From NCBI GenBank assembly GCA_025362315.1, contig JANYGP010000019.1, positions 103,608 to 167,607 on the forward strand: a stretch of 64,000 nt of DNA, in the 5' to 3' direction. How positions within the stretch are numbered: the stretch's first letter is position 1; the number at the start of each line of letters is the position of its first letter. The notes under the pieces are model-generated. The model saw only the letters and a program-made list of their open reading frames with translations. It searched no databases and had not been told where the DNA came from. The DNA comes from Polaromonas sp. GTDB lineage: Bacteria > Pseudomonadota > Gammaproteobacteria > Burkholderiales > Burkholderiaceae_C. Both the position numbers and the translations under genes were made by a program. Shown one piece after another: positions 61,558 to 64,000 of the stretch.

Positions 61558-64000
61558 TCACGCAGCGCCAAACCCACCGCCACCCGGCGTATGGATTTCA
61601 AACACATCGCCAGGCTGCATGTCAGCCTGGCCGATGTGACCCAATGTTTCGACGTGTCCATCGCTGCGCACCACAACGTTTTGCCCCACTTGGCCAGGTT
61701 GGCCACCAGCCATGCCAAACGCGCCATGTTTGCGGCCATTGGACAAAATGCTGGCCGTCATGCTTTCCAAAAACCGCACGCGCCGCACGCCGCCATTGCC
61801 ACCTTGCCATTTGCCCGAGCCGCCTGAGTTGGCACGAATTTCGTAGCTTTCCAGACGCACAGGGAAGCGGAACTCCAGAATTTCGGGGTCAGTCAAGCGT
61901 GAATTGGTCATGTGCGCCTGCACAACCGATGTGCCGTTGAAGCCGCCAACCAATTTGCCTGCCGCATCCGTTACCCCGCCCGCGCCACTGCCGCCTGAAA
62001 TTGTTTCGTAATATTGATACATGTCATTGCCAAAGGTGAAGTTATTCATCGTGCATTGGCCAGCGGCCATCACACCTAGAGCGCCGTACAAGGCGTTGGT
62101 GATGCAGGTTGAGGTTTCAACATTGCCAGCCACTACCGATGCAGGCGGGTTGGGGTTGAGCATGCTGCCGGTCGGGATGATGACTTTAAGCGGCTTCAGG
62201 CAACCCGCGTTGAGCGGAATGTCGTCATCGACCAGCGTTCTGAAAACATACAGCACCGCTGCCATGCACACCGCAGTGGGCGCGTTGAAGTTGTTGGTTT
62301 GCTGCGCTGATGTGCCCGAGAAATCAATTTCGGCACTGCGGTTTTTGTTGTCGACCCGAATGGCAACCTTGATCTGCGCACCGTTGTCCAGCGGCAGTGT
62401 GAAATCGCTGTTTTTCAGCTGGGTGATCACGCGCCGCACAGATTCCTCAGCGTTGTCTTGCACATGGTTCATGTAGGCCAGCACCGTCGGCAAGCTGAAC
62501 TGCTCGACCATTTTGCGCAGCTCCTGCACGCCTTTTTCATTGGCAGCAATTTGAGCTTTCAGGTCGGCCATGTTTTGCTGGGGATTGCGTGATGGATATT
62601 CACCACTTTTAAGCAGCGCGACCATTTCTGCCTCGCGCAGCACGCCGCGCTCAACGAGCAACACATTGTTGATCTGCACGCCCTCTTCTTCAATCCGGGT
62701 TGAAAACGGCGGCATCGAGCCTGGGGTGGTGCCGCCAATGTCGGCATGGTGACCACGGCTGCCGACGTAGAAGATGGGGCGCGGGGAACCCTCACCCCTG
62801 CCCTCTCCCGCAGGCGGGAGAGGGGGTAATTCAGGGCCAGTCTTGCCCCCTCTCCCGAGCACGGGAGAGGGCTGGGGTGAGGGCTGGTTGCTTAAATAAA
62901 CTGGCGTGATCACCGTAATGTCTGGCAAATGCGTACCGCCGTGATACGGGTCATTCAGCACATACACATTGCCGGGTTCCATCTTGCCCGCATTCTCCCG
63001 AATCACGGTTTTGATGCTCTCACCCATCGACCCCAAATGCACCGGCATGTGCGGCGCATTGGCAATCAGGTTGCCTGCGGTGTCAAACAGTGCGCAGCTG
63101 AAGTCCAGCCGCTCCTTGATGTTGACCGAGTACGCCGTGTTTTGCAACTGCAGGCCCATCTGCTCGGCGATGTTCATAAACAGGTTGTTGAAAACTTCCA
63201 GCAGTACCGGGTCTACGGTGGTACCCGCTGCAAACTTGATAGCACGCTCCGCCCGGCGATCAAGCACCAAGTGGTCGAGTGCTGTCAAGTTCGCTTCCCA
63301 ACCAGGTTCAACCACGGTCGTAGCATTTTTCTCGGCAATGATGGCTGGGCCGGGAATGATATCGCCGGGTTGCAGGTCTTCACGCACGACCAAAGCAGCC
63401 TCATGCCACTGACCGCCTGAATACATGCGCACTGTCTCGCAGCGCGGCACTTCACGCGGCTCGTGTGTAGCGTGGCGCGGCTCGGCTGGGGCATCGCCTG
63501 CAATCACAGACTCCACCGACACCGCTTCAACCACCAGGCCTTTGCCTTGCATCAAAAATGCAAAGCGCTGACGATAGGCGGATTCAAAGCCTGATTCGAT
63601 TTGCTCCAAACTGCCGAACGGCACAATGAGCGCCGCGTCACTTCCCTCGTACCGCACATGCACCCGGTGGTGAGTAACGATCTCGCCGGTATTGACCTGC
63701 TGGCGCTGTAATTCAGCCTCAGCCGTAGCAGCCAGACCGTTCAGTGCCTGCGCAATTTCAGGCAAGGCACTTATCGTTAGCTTCAGTTCAATCGCTTGTT
63801 CTTTGATGATGTTTTGGTCTGCCAGGCCCATGCCGTAGGCGCTGAGCACCCCTGCCATGGGGTGAACAAAAACGCGCGTCATGCCCAGCGCATCGGCTAC
63901 CAGGCACGCATGCTGGCCACCTGCACCGCCAAAGCATTGCAGGGTGTAGCGGGTCACGTCATAACCGCGCGCAACCGATATTTTTTTGATGGCGTTGGCC
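61558..64000 (-). CDS. hydantoinase B/5-oxoprolinase family protein (HyuA C-terminus fused to HyuB), 5' end beyond window
   Basis: TRYTLQCFGGAGGQHACLVADALGM; DPVLLEVFNNLFMNIAEQMGLQLQNTAYSVNIKERLDFSCALFD; FYVGSRGHHADIGGTTPGSMPP; frame open to 64000. Confidence 0.92.
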   Translation of the reverse strand, partial: ANAIKKISVARGYDVTRYTLQCFGGAGGQHACLVADALGMTRVFVHPMAGVLSAYGMGLADQNIIKEQAIELKLTISALPEIAQALNGLAATAEAELQRQQVNTGEIVTHHRVHVRYEGSDAALIVPFGSLEQIESGFESAYRQRFAFLMQGKGLVVEAVSVESVIAGDAPAEPRHATHEPREVPRCETVRMYSGGQWHEAALVVREDLQPGDIIPGPAIIAEKNATTVVEPGWEANLTALDHLVLDRRAERAIKFAAGTTVDPVLLEVFNNLFMNIAEQMGLQLQNTAYSVNIKERLDFSCALFDTAGNLIANAPHMPVHLGSMGESIKTVIRENAGKMEPGNVYVLNDPYHGGTHLPDITVITPVYLSNQPSPQPSPVLGRGGKTGPELPPLPPAGEGRGEGSPRPIFYVGSRGHHADIGGTTPGSMPPFSTRIEEEGVQINNVLLVERGVLREAEMVALLKSGEYPSRNPQQNMADLKAQIAANEKGVQELRKMVEQFSLPTVLAYMNHVQDNAEESVRRVITQLKNSDFTLPLDNGAQIKVAIRVDNKNRSAEIDFSGTSAQQTNNFNAPTAVCMAAVLYVFRTLVDDDIPLNAGCLKPLKVIIPTGSMLNPNPPASVVAGNVETSTCITNALYGALGVMAAGQCTMNNFTFGNDMYQYYETISGGSGAGGVTDAAGKLVGGFNGTSVVQAHMTNSRLTDPEILEFRFPVRLESYEIRANSGGSGKWQGGNGGVRRVRFLESMTASILSNGRKHGAFGMAGGQPGQVGQNVVVRSDGHVETLGHIGQADMQPGDVFEIHTPGGGGFGAA
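62789..62886. repeat. REP-like compound palindrome inside the oxoprolinase CDS
   Basis: ccctcacccctgccctctcccgcaggcgggagaggg...ccccctctcccgagcacgggagagggctggggtgaggg. Confidence 0.92.

Noticed and set aside
1-64000. CRISPR array
   Set aside because: No regularly spaced ~28-37 bp direct repeats with unique spacers; the tandem arrays found have 7-12 bp units and no spacers.
1-64000. rRNA and tRNA genes
   Set aside because: None recognised on either strand; the only tRNA-like structure is the tmRNA 3' domain.

Overview
Chromosomal window from a beta-proteobacterium, most likely Burkholderiales/Comamonadaceae (inferred from gene order, the ANDERFALAA tmRNA tag and the aroA-cmk fusion). It is gene-dense and mostly housekeeping: kynBUA; a large hybrid histidine kinase; a TCA block (acnA, acnB, citE-like, mdh, divergent GntR); edd-eda; pdxH, murB, yajQ, plsY, ybaK; ssrA, gph, ubiG, ompA, gyrA, pheA, tyrA, aroA-cmk, rpsA, ihfB, lapAB, hldE/hldD; and a hyuA/hyuB-type oxoprolinase cut by the right edge. 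The main accessory feature is a compact ~5 kb element (about 35.4-40.36 kb) inserted at the 3' end of ssrA. It is bounded by 51-bp near-identical repeats that each contain the ssrA terminator hairpin. It carries a tyrosine integrase, HigBA-like toxin-antitoxin genes, an AlpA-like regulator, a tightly packed set of small HTH genes, a nested dyad/iteron-like structure, and GGGGGTAC repeats near both ends. Other structure not explained by genes: (i) a dispersed ~45-bp imperfect-palindrome repeat family (at least 11 copies), three of them inside CDSs, two of which encode the same IAAGAxxDW peptide in AroA and a CitE-like protein; (ii) a ~98-bp REP-like palindrome inside the oxoprolinase frame; (iii) many short tandem arrays (7, 9, 11 and 12 bp units); (iv) decayed remnants of a galactose-oxidase-like gene and an acyl-CoA synthetase. 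All calls come from reading the sequence and supplied translations; no searches were run.
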